Shown here piece by piece: positions 43,147-53,256 of a DNA stretch of 64,000 nt (the first letter of the stretch is position 1; the number at the start of each line of letters is the position of its first letter). The notes under the pieces were generated by a model that was given only the letters and a program-made list of their open reading frames with translations, was not told where the DNA came from and searched no databases. Origin of the DNA: Krasilnikovozyma curviuscula (Eukaryota > Basidiomycota > Tremellomycetes > Cystofilobasidiales > Mrakiaceae); NCBI GenBank assembly GCA_014825775.1, contig MVAQ01000081.1, positions 1-64,000 on the forward strand. The letters are read 5' to 3'. The translations under genes were made by a program, and so were the position numbers.

Positions 43147-44775
43147 CTAATCTCTCATCCTAGCAGGTACGAACCGCCTCACGGTCACCTCTTTCACGGT
43201 GTAAAGCTTGAGGAGTTCGTGGAAGTCAAAGTCGAGCTTGTTGACTGTTGAAGATGGGGACGATGATTGCATAAGGGCATTGACGGAAGCTATTGAGGGG
43301 ATTTGGATGTATGATAGAATCAGGGTCTTATACAGAAAATGTTAGAGTCAGTCAATTGATGACCGGATGGAGATTGGCCACAGAAACTCACTTTCTTAAC
43401 CTGACTATTCACCCTATTTACCGTACTCAACCACGCCCACTTGATCCCTTCTTCCCCTTCCGCCACGTCCTCCTTGTTTGGTACGGGGAGCACGAGCACA
43501 GCAAACTCTGCATGACTGAACACCACGCCCTTTTTGTATAGCAGCCAGTCAACACAGAATTTGATTCCCGGGCGGACAACCCAGCCGTGCGAGCGGAAGT
43601 GATGGTATGCGATGTAGTTGATGAGGAATGGGTCTGAGGGGTTGATTATTGCTGGATTTGCGGTGGTGACACAGGGGAAAGTTGGGGATGGAGTTGTGAG
43701 GAGGAGGGGGAGGAGTGACGTGAGTTTGAGTGGTTCCTTCTGCTCGTAGAACGGAACATAAGTTGGAAATAAAGATAATAAGTTAGTTTGAGACCTTCGA
43801 TTTCAAGCAAACAGAAGCAGGCATAGTCTGCAACAGCAGTCATAACAAAATTCTCACAGTCTTTGAATCCACTACAGTTAAGCAGCCCAACCCCCACGCC
43901 AAGAACCAAACTTCCCACCTATCTAGCTGCAACCACTCAAGATTCTCAATTTCATCCTCCGTAACCTCAACCTTCTTCTCCTTCTGTGTGACTGATCCAT
44001 TCTCCGTTGTCGGCTCCTTAGAATAGATCTTGTTCGTCGGTCGTTTGGGCATGACTACTTCTGGAATCTCTTCTTCTTCTTCAAGAGTCTCACTATTGGT
44101 AGCTGGAAGTGCTGATGTCGTCGAACCGGGCGTTGATGGTGCTGATTGTGACTGTTGTTGTTTCTCTTTGGCGAGCAGTAGACGTCGTTCGGCTGCTTCG
44201 ACTGTTAGAACAGACGCTAGTGCTCGTTCCTTCTTGAACTGCTTCCGTTCGTTACGACGCATTTGAGTGATTTCTTCCGCTGAATAGGCTGGTGAAGGAA
44301 GTCAAAATTGCAGTTAGTGACTGCGCGACCGCTTGCAGTGAGCTATCACTCCTTCTTGAGGAAAAGGAAAAAGATGGAGCGATGGATACCAGCTTGACTC
44401 ACTCGAAGAATCTCTGTTCAACTCATTGACCTTTCTGCCTAACCAGCTAGGTTCACTCCGACTCAAACTACCCTTCCCAAAATTCCCTCTAGTCCACAGG
44501 ATCCGCATATCATGTTTGCTTTGTATCCATACCGACTGCGTCAGCTGATCCCAAACGCCTACACACTTCGGATTTATCATCTTCTGTGACGGTGAGAGCA
44601 GGGAGAGATTGTACGGTGACAAGGGAGAGTATGACGGCGAGAACAAGGCGCTAAGGAAAGTGGTTGGGAGAGGTGGTGGGTTGGGGAACGTGAGAGGTAG
44701 TGGGTTTGAGTAGAGCTGATTTAAGGCTGCTTTCTGTTGAGCATAGGTCTGCTTTGGTGCTGGTGAGGTCGACAT
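43147..44775 (-). CDS. SEN2: tRNA-splicing endonuclease subunit SEN2
   Basis: Four exons (44775-44403, 44288-43858, 43739-43392, 43326-43147) encode 443 aa. The N-terminal part carries GNFGKGSLSRSEPSWL, a mark of Sen2. The catalytic domain reads FLINYIAYHHFRSHGWVVRP, GIKFCVDWLLYKKGVVFSHA and VNRVNSQVKKTLILSYI. The expected triad is visible: Tyr in WLLYKKG, His in FSHAEF and Lys in SQVKK. Sen2 cuts the 5' splice site of intron-containing tRNA precursors within the four-subunit Sen complex. The middle part is acidic and low complexity. All catalytic residues are kept, so the protein should be active. Confidence 0.94.
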
Positions 44776-45253
44776 GGTTGACAGGTCAAGATTAAAGAAG
44801 ATTTTGAGGTTGGAAAGGACCTTCAGAAGCGGAAGAAGACATGGGCATTCCTATGAGTTCGTCTGGACATGTGAGTTGCTCTGCAATTTTATGACAAGAT
44901 ACTCACCTTTCGAAGAAGACGATAGATTCCAGCCCGGTTGACTCAAAACTTTTCCCACTAGATCCAAATCTGAACTCTGTATAGCTATTTATGATCAATA
45001 GGCTCAAGGATCTTCCTATTACAGTACCAGCTCTTTCAGTGTTTCAAGTTCAGTGCTGCTGATGTCGAATGAGTTTTGACAATTCAAAACTCGTCCACAT
45101 TCTGCCTGCGAGTCTGCTTTGAGTGACTTGGACGCCACCGCCCTGACCGCGTCCACACTTCGTATCAGAAGTGATCCCAATCTACTTCCAGGTCACTTTT
45201 TCATCCATAGCGTAGCTGACCTGGTATCACCCAGGACCAATCAGCTGTCCGTG
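44776..45253. other. Divergent promoter region, SEN2 / ATG12
   Basis: No gene is supported. From about 45080 the ATG12 frame is open back to a TGA at 45077 but holds no ATG, so an upstream coding exon for a longer ATG12 cannot be ruled out. Confidence 0.5.
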
Positions 45254-46133
45254 ATGGACCAACCTCTGCCCTCACCAGGGCTGATACCCTCGACGACAGA
45301 CGTTGCTCTTCTGGCGTCCAAGAAAGCCAAAGAAGCGCTGGATTTTTATCAAGTCAGGGACAGCAGCAAAGGTGAGTAGCTTCATGTATATGAGCTCAGA
45401 GAGAATGGATGAGTGGGCGACAGGAGCCGGAGATGTTGAATGTGCAGAAGAATGGCGTCCGTCCACGCTTGAAACGAACCTCACGAACTGACCTTGCTCT
45501 CCCCTTTGCACTTGGATAAGTTGTCGTACGTTTTAAAGCAGTTGGATCTGCGCCGATAATGAAGATGAACTTCTACAAGATCACGGCGAGCAATCGATTT
45601 CAGGTAAGCGACATTTTCGGTTCACTCTCCTGATAGATTCACATAACTGACTTGTGCGTTGCTCTCATCCATCCTGGTCCAAATTGTTATTCGTAGGCTG
45701 TGATTCAGTTCCTCAGAAAAGAGCTCAAATGGAAACCAAATGACCCACTCGTAAGCCGCACCTCTTCTCCTGTGCCCTCTAGTGAATGGAAGCCTTACTC
45801 CAACGATTTTCTCTTGTCTCTATTTGGAACTGCACATATTTCCCTTATGATCTGCAGTTCACTTATATTAACTCTTCATTCTCGCCAGCTCCAGATGACC
45901 TGGTCTCGAATCTGTACAAATGTTTCCAAACGGAGGGACACTTGATTGTCAACTACAGGTCAGTCTGTTCTCGTCTCGCACATCCCAACAGTCATTTTTA
46001 CTGTGGGAAGAATTCGGGCTGTGTAACCGTTGATATTGCATAAGATAGTCAAGCAAACCTTGTTAGGCTTTCCCAACACTGACTTACATACAATTTCCCC
46101 TCTGTTATCAGCACAACTCAAGCTTGGGGTTAA
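45254..46133 (+). CDS. ATG12: Ubiquitin-like autophagy protein ATG12
   Basis: Five exons (45254-45371, 45521-45603, 45697-45750, 45858-45958, 46112-46133) encode 125 aa. The ubiquitin-like fold is clear: [53 protein letters not shown] and [19 protein letters not shown]. It ends in the required C-terminal Gly with no processing tail, as in other Atg12 proteins. Atg7 and Atg10 attach Atg12 to Atg5; the conjugate with Atg16 promotes Atg8 lipidation. The last exon is 22 nt. The N-terminal extension is short and the start could lie on an unseen upstream exon. Confidence 0.93.
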
Positions 46134-46414
46134 GCAATGAGCGCTGCGATTGGAGCTTGTAGTAGAAAGCTTGGAGTATATGGAAATAGCAATGCTCAAT
46201 TTATGACTTGTATACATCGCAATGACCATCAAGTGACGTGGGTGAAAGCTAACGTTGAAGGTTGTTGTTCTCCCTCATAAACTTATTTCTGTCCACTCCA
46301 TGCATAAACGAAAGGTTCCTGGTCATAGATAACGTACAACGCACCCCTCCTCTAACGCGACACTGACCTACACGACAATGGACACCTAAAGCGCTCTATG
46401 AATATGCTCTCTCA

Positions 46415-47699
46415 CTAACCAATCCTTACAGCATTTGCCCCTTCAGGCTGCCATTTGTCCCTCTTCGGACCTCTCTTTCTCTGCCCATCGCCTTTCGTAC
46501 CCGGCACTGCACCCATCCTACTGGGATGAACCACCCCGTTGCCTCCTGCACCTCCTTCCTCGGACTCCCACTTCTGAACCTTCCCACCATCGCCATATTT
46601 GCCTTTGTTGACGTCCTTCTTCTTCTCTTCCTCAGTGGTGGTCGGAAGGATTTCAGGGGCTGTCATCCCGGCCTGCTTGCGCATTGTTTCGTTTCGCTCG
46701 GCGATACGCTGCTTCCTTACATCCGATGTACCACCACCTCCCGCAGTGAGCTCGACATTTATTATTCGTCCTAGAAACTCGGTGTGGTGTAACAGCAAGG
46801 CAGATTGAAGGGGTGGGGACGATGTGAATCTGATACAAGGGATATCAATGGTTTGGGTAAATAAGGATTAGTGTCATCCGTTGAGATACAGTAGGACAAT
46901 ATAAGATAATTGAAATGATGAAAGGATCATACTCACTCGATGAATGCGACTCCTCTCGGTTTCCCTTTCTTGTCCTTCGGGTTGTTTGGATCTGGTTTCG
47001 ATGTCAACAGACGGACTGTGGGTTTTTTACCTAGAGACAGCCCACAATGAAGCAGTCAACAAAAAGGTTATGCCCAGGGTAGAGAGGAGGACAAAGGATG
47101 AGTAATTGTATACAAGGAGTTGAGACAGTCGGGATCTAAGAGGCAGATAAGCTTACCTGTCTTTTCTTTGAAGTGAAGAGCAATTTCCTCGTGCGTGACG
47201 GTGAACGGCAGGTTACCTGCAAATACAAAACCGAAGGTAAACGCAAATGGAGGAGAAGACAGAAATAGTCAGCGCACTTGTTCTGATCCGCATTCTGTTG
47301 GGAACTAAGAACAACCAGGAATGACTCACCGACGAACAGAATAAACCTGTTTGTTCTATCTCCTTTCTTCTTCTTGTTGTCTTGGGTCTTGGCCTCACTT
47401 TCGCTCTTGACCTTGACATCCCCATCATCGTCCTCGCCTCTCTTCCTCTTCTTCGATTCGATTTTGACCTCCTTTCCTTTTCCCTTGAGGTTCTTCTTCT
47501 GATCATCTTCCCCATCTACATCTAGTCCATCACCCATCAACTCATCTTCTGGAACATCCACCAGCTTGTCCTCTCGAGCTCTTATTCGTGCCTTCTGAGC
47601 TGCGTGAGACTCCTTCGACGACGAAGTTCCAGAGGGACCCGCCGACTTAAACTGAGCTGCTTTCTGCTGCTTCTTGGAGAGCTTGGGTGGGGCTGACAT
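46415..47699 (-). CDS. NOP6: Ribosome biogenesis RRM protein NOP6
   Basis: Four exons (47699-47330, 47216-47157, 47030-46937, 46829-46415) encode 312 aa. A Lys/Asp/Glu-rich N-terminus (KKRKRGEDDDG) leads to one RRM: RFILFVGNLPFTVTHEEIAL, HFKEKTGKKPTVRLLTSK, KDKKGKPRGVAFIEF, then LLLHHTEFLGRIINVELTAG. The tail is basic and Gly-rich. This arrangement and the PRGVAFIEF and INVELTAGGGG patterns match Nop6, an early 90S/40S pre-rRNA binding factor in the nucleolus. It is divergent from SLX9, 151 bp away. Confidence 0.88.
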
Positions 47700-47850
47700 G
47701 TTGAAATTCGGGAGCTGAATGGAGTTGGAGGAACGATTTGAGTTTCAGGATTTCTCAAATTTACTTTGCGCGCCACAGAGCAGAACCCCTTCGACAGTCA
47801 ACACATCTTCTTCTCAAACAAAGTGTAAGATTGCATTTCCAGGTTTTGTG
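47700..47850. promoter_or_regulatory. Bidirectional promoter, NOP6 / SLX9
   Basis: 151 bp separate the NOP6 start from the tentative SLX9 start. Both genes act in ribosome biogenesis, so shared control is plausible. Confidence 0.5.
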
Positions 47851-49111
47851 ATGGTGTTTATTCCTAGAGCTGATATCATCGCGTTCCAACCCCATTATCT
47901 CACAGAGAATCAGAATGGTGGGCACCACCGAATTCTTCCTCAGGCTGAGGTCACCTTTCTGATCCTATTTTTCCTTGTACATCTCTATTGCAGCCCAAAT
48001 CATCTGCATCAGCCAAAACCTCAACTGGTCGAAAAGTAGCTAAGACTCCAGGTCCGTATGAGCGATCATTTGGGAAAGTTGACACCGCCAAAGGGTTCGT
48101 CCCGACTGGCAACAGCATCAAGGTCGATGAGCTGAACTTTCTGTCGAAGAACACGCCTGGTAATGGTGTTAGCTCAGCTCAGTTGCTGGGTAGTCTGGAG
48201 GGAAAGAGTGTCAGTTTCCTTCTCCCACCACCCTCGTTTGTTGCCTTTGGGACCTGACGTGAGTGTTCATCTGAACAGGCTTCTGAACTTCTGGAAACAC
48301 TCGGGTCAGCCTCTTCTTCTGCCGTTGGAGCAGCTTTGAACCTCAATAATCAGGTCACGACGACGAAGAAGGAAAAGAGGCAGCTCAAGAGGCTGCAGCT
48401 TATGGGTCGTAAGTTCACTCACCCAATCACAAACTCTTTTATTTCGTCCATTGTTGTTTGAAAAGAGTTCTATATGCTGACGCGAGACACCTTTTTCCAC
48501 ATTGCGCCGTTCCCAGGCCTACAAGACCCATCATCCTCTTCCCTCCCTGCCTCAACTTTCTCTAAACCTGGCGGTGTACAACAGCCACTCTCCAAATCCT
48601 CTCTCCGCCGACAGAAGCGTAAAAAAGCCGAGAACCTAGGTGATCAGCAGCAGGGATTGGGATCGCTATTGGATGCGCTCCCGCCGACGGCACCGGCGCT
48701 TGAGGACGAGGAGGAGGAGAATGAGGAGATGGAGGTTGACGGCGAAGAGAAGAAGAAGAAGGATGAGGGTAAGCCTGATGGAAAGATTGGGAGGGGTAAA
48801 GGGAAGACGTTGACTCAGAGAGAGAGAGGTAGTGCGATGTAAGTCCCTCATCAACTCCCTCACAGTTACTTCGATTTGTTTCTGAAGACTCGGCCCTTAT
48901 ATCTTCAACTTCTCGCGGATCTTCTTCTTTTTTTAAAAAATTCATTTTCCCAACACCACAAATGATTGGCATCATCAACAGATCATCCTCCAAGTCTCTC
49001 CTTCCAGCAATTCTATCTCACCCACAGTACTCCGCAAACCCCTTCGCTACACTTCGTCTCCACGCAATGAACAGCTTAGATCTCAAGTCAGGTGGTGGGG
49101 TAAAGAAATGA
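47851..49111 (+). CDS. SLX9: Ribosome biogenesis protein SLX9-like
   Basis: Exons 47994-48209, 48279-48408, 48517-48838 and 48982-49111 are firm; a first exon 47851-47949 is tentative because its donor (GTCACC) is weak. About 298 aa. Key features are TTKKEKRQLKRLQLMGRL, a helix like the Slx9 core, SSLRRQKRKKAENL, an acidic stretch, a Lys-rich stretch and the closing ANPFATLRLHAMNSL, which matches the conserved end of Slx9/FAM207 proteins. Slx9 works with Rrp12 on nuclear export of pre-40S particles. The N-terminus may be wrong. Confidence 0.77.
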
Positions 49112-49337
49112 ATACAAACAGATTAGTGTGTAATGAGATTTGTAGGATTTAATGACTCTAGTCGTCCGCACTAGCTACAGGCTGTTGAATCGTCAAAATT
49201 AGATCTACAAATAGATTGAAAGTACAGAGAGTGACAGCAAATAGAAAAAGAAAGCTTTTACTATGAAAAGACTGATCGAGAAATGATGGAGTTGAGGTCG
49301 TTGGCATTGATAATTTTGTTAGGATAAACCCACGCTG

Positions 49338-50695
49338 TCATGCAATGACACAGCATGAATTTGTCTTTTATTGATTACAATAGGAAAAAAGAGATCCGAA
49401 GGTAAATCCCGTGAGCCCGCGTTGTATGAAGAAGTATGGGAACATTTGCTTAAGAAAGAACGCACACTTTTAGCAGTGCGGTAGAACATTCTTGTTTGTG
49501 AGCTGAGATCATTCGACCTCTCAACCAGGTCATCCAGCCTTTCTCCTCGTTCAAGGACGGACTCTATGGTTTTATGCTGCCAGGAAGAGCAACGTCAGAT
49601 GAGTGAGAAAATTGTTTGGAATTGAAGAAGTGACAACGGGGGTATGTATGTCAGCCAATTACAATAATATCGGGACTTAGTGGAAAACGTCTCTCCTTGA
49701 TATGCTGCGTTCATCACAAACAGTGTAGTGGAGTATTCATAACTCACCAAAACAATCTTAGTTTCATCGAGCTCATGTTGTACCTTCATTAATGTATCCG
49801 CTTGTTTTGGGTCTTGATATTTAGTGATGTAAGTCGTAAGTTTCGTGTCGCCGACCGCTTTCGACCAGTTCCTGAGGTTTGCTCAACAAGAAGAATCATG
49901 ACAGAAAGAGAATCAGGTGGATATGAAACCAAAACAGAAATCTGTCTGATCAATGACAGGCAATGCGATGCGACGCAAGTGGAAGCGAACTCACTCGGTT
50001 GCGTACTCATCGACGATCTTGTTCAATAGGGAAAAGGCGACTCTGACAGGGTATTCGATATCGGTCATCAAGACAGCTGGAGTTATGGACCAAAACGAAG
50101 TCAGATTTGGGTACGAGCTCGGATTGTATTTTTTGTATGTTTTCCTTTCCCCTCAAATCCTTGGCTATAATCTCATGCAGTCCCCAAGTGTACTCTTGGG
50201 ACAGAGATGGACGACGTTTCTTGTTTCCTGCCCCGCAATTCGAGACGTCACGCTCTGCTGTGAACCCCTCGCTCGCATGTGAAAAGCATCCTCCTGTTAT
50301 TCGTCGTGCTGCCTACGGACGCACTGGCTCATCCCTCCAACCCAGAGATTCTCTCGAATTTCTCTCTTATCCAACAAGACCAAATTTAAACAGAGTCCCC
50401 CAAGTATCGGTTCGCAAGAGGGTTAGAATCGATCCAACTCACCAGCGACGCTCCTACCATTACCGATGTCCTTATGATAAGCATGAACCGAATTTGTACC
50501 TTCCTGGACTGTTTGCCTTTCGCCCACCTTGGTCCTGCTTGCGACGGTCTGGGCAGCGAACCCGTATGCCTCAGCTATGGAGGATCTGGTGAGGAACGAG
50601 TAAGACGACAAGTCGCTCGCCGTTGAGAGGAGCGTTGCTGTCGGGGGTGACGTTGCTGTTGAGACTTGGTACAGAGAAAGAGAAAGAACCTTCAT
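49338..50695 (-). CDS. YKT6: R-SNARE YKT6, copy A
   Basis: Five exons (50695-50443, 50076-49995, 49871-49748, 49576-49466, 49364-49338) encode 198 aa, the usual Ykt6 length. Longin domain: [33 protein letters not shown] and [17 protein letters not shown]. The SNARE helix [20 protein letters not shown] has the central Arg of an R-SNARE. The last 27-nt exon reads [12 protein letters not shown]: a Cys-Cys pair with a CVIA box for lipid attachment. Ykt6 is a cytosol/membrane cycling SNARE for Golgi, endosome, vacuole and autophagosome fusion. All exon lengths equal those of copy B. The intron before the last exon (about 100 nt) was placed to recover the CCaaX end; without it the frame runs on into filler. 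Confidence 0.9.
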
Positions 50696-51096
50696 CGTGG
50701 GGGAGCTGAGGGAACGAATGAGGAATTTGGAGAATAGCTAATGTTTTGGTCAACCAAATAGCCTTCACATCTTGCTGGCTTGAGGTCTACGACGATCTTT
50801 CGCCACTCTTGAGATTGCAGTCAACTCACCAGTACACAACGTAGAACCAAGCCTCATCATAGTGGAAGCTAAATATAATCAAGCTTGAAATACACAGCTC
50901 TTGTCAAGGATTAATGTCTTGCGATTTCACCTCCTTGCTCATACGAAGCACTCGAGACAAGTGGTACAGAAGCAAAGGGAAAGACGAGAAGAATCATGAA
51001 CAAATCCTGGCCCAAAAACGATCGGCAGCCCATTGGTGATTGAGAAGTAGGGGGAATGCACGGATGGTTTCGAACTGTCCCTTCAAAGGTTGCTGT
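50696..51096. other. Spacer between the two YKT6 copies
   Basis: Promoter of copy A and 3' flank of copy B. No gene or repeat is recognised. Confidence 0.5.
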
Positions 51097-52575
51097 TCAG
51101 GCAATGATACAACAAGAGTTTTGCTGGATGGTAAGATGAGAAAGAGCAAGAAAAAAGAAAAGTTCGGGGTCAGCTTCACGCAAGAAGTAAGAGAGGGTGG
51201 GAGATAGGGCATTGATTGATGAAGGAAGCAAGGGTACCAATTATTGTAGTTGTCTTCACATTTATCTTATTCTGATGGCCATTGCCCAAGCAAGAAAAAA
51301 GGAATTGAACGTAGGCAAAAACACAAACATACCTTCTTAGCCGTCTTGTAGAACATTTTACTCTGCGCACTCAACGCGTTTGATCGCTCGACTAGGTTGT
51401 CCAGCTTCTCCCCTCTCTCCAATACAGACTCTATTGTCTTGTGCTGTTTACATCCAAAGAGAGACATGACGCGTCAGAGCGTGAAGCCGAAAGAGAGAGA
51501 GAGAAAAAACAGGCAATTGGGGAAGACGCACCAACACGATCTTGGTCTCGTCCAACTCTTGTTGTACTTTCATAATCGTATCGGCCTGTTTTGGATCTTG
51601 GTACTTGGAGACGTAGGTCGCCAGTTTGGTGTCTCCTACCGCTTTGGACCAGTTTCTGTATTGTGAAGACGCGTTGAAGTTTCGACGAAACACGGAGAGG
51701 GGTGATCGAAGTGTCGTATTGAGCCATTAAAAAGAGTGAGAAGAAGAAAGAACAATGAGAAAGTCAGGGGAGCTGATCTCAAACTAGGAGATAGCTGTTG
51801 AAGGAGCAAGAACATACTCGGTTGAGTACTCGTCGACGACCTTGTTCAGCACAGAAAAGGCGACTCTGACAGGGTATTCGATATCGGTCATCAAGATAGC
51901 TGGAGTCATAGAATGGAGAGGGAAGATGTATCAGCACAGTTTGAGTTTGATATGGGACCAGACCAAGCTGAAGGTCGTCCCATTCATCTCGTACGTCTGT
52001 CCTTCTCCCCCATTACCGCAACCCAATAATACCATACTGCCATAGCTCTTGAAACAGCAATCGATGGGCTTTGTCGATGTCCTAATGACGGAATTAACCT
52101 CTTGCGCTCCTTCATGCTCGCATGCGAGTAACCTCCTTTTGCTCGTCGTGCTCTCCACTGTCCCTCTTTTCCACAGGGGCTTGTCTCTCTACCCATCCCA
52201 GCTGCTCCAAACCATTATTTCACTTGGCTCGTACACTGTGTAAGGATTCGCTTCTCCCACGCATCGGTTCGTTCGAAAAGGGGGGTAGAAAGAATGAAGG
52301 AAGGAAGGCATGTCAAACTAACCAGCGACGCTCCTTCCACCGCCAATGTCCTTATGATAAGCATGAACCGAATTTGTACCTTCCTGGACTGTTTGCCTCT
52401 CGCCCACCTTGGTCCTGCTCGCGACGGTCTGGGCAGCAAACCCGTACGCCTCAGCCATGGAGGATCTGGTGAGGAACGAGTAAGACGATAAGTCGCTCGC
52501 CGTTGAGAGGAGCGTTGCTGTCGGGGGTGACGTTGCTGTTGAGACTTGGTACAGAGACAGAGAAAGAACCTTCAT
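51097..52575 (-). CDS. YKT6: R-SNARE YKT6, copy B
   Basis: Five exons (52575-52323, 51899-51818, 51655-51532, 51443-51333, 51123-51097) encode 198 aa. The longin domain is nearly identical to copy A. The SNARE helix is [20 protein letters not shown] and the following [17 protein letters not shown] keeps the canonical family form. The end [12 protein letters not shown] has the palmitoylated/farnesylated Cys pair and a CIIA box. The first intron has a GTTAGT donor. Copy B is closer to the usual Ykt6 sequence (Lys-Lys before QNSCC), so it may be the ancestral-like copy, but both look functional. Confidence 0.93.
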
Positions 52576-53256
52576 CGTGGAGGTGCTGAGGGATGAGAAT
52601 TTGGCTGGGTTGACGTTAGAAGCACTATCCCCGGGAGCAACACCTCGTCACAGCCCTGGCGACGCAACGAGATCAGCGCCACATGCTTGCTGTTCAGCAG
52701 CAAAGTTACGATGCTACCAGAGAATTGAATAACTATATCATTACAACAATTTAGTATCTATCGACGGCAAACTCGATAGAAATTTTGGATGATTTCCCTG
52801 CACTTCCTGTGATACGGGCTACAGCGCTGACCTGCTTCTGACGGCAACAGTGATAGGAGGATTATTTTTCTATCTGTCGACTTCTTTGGTATGTGAATTC
52901 AGCCATTATGGTTTCTCGCTGATGTTTGTACTAATTTCCTGCTACTTGCCGTTGATATTCATTCATCATGGCCTTCCCCTCTTGAACGGACCTTCTCTCT
53001 TCGTTGTCCTCTGGTTTCCCTGCTCGGTTTCCCAAACTGGACACGTGCATCCTACTCTAGTTGTTACCAGCTAGATATCTTTAGGTTTTACATATCAAGG
53101 TACGATTATCCTCTCTTTCGTTGGAATTCCTCAACGAGCCATCTCTCGCTAATAATTTCGACGTTCTTGCTGTGCCCGTTGCTCTCGTCTGACCGCTCCT
53201 GCTCCTCTTATTCTGATGTGTCAACATGATTGCTTCTTCTTACTTAATCTGTTAAG
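52576..53256. other. Divergent promoter region, YKT6 copy B / CUE gene
   Basis: No gene supported. T- and C-rich leader sequence precedes the CUE gene ATG. Confidence 0.5.
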
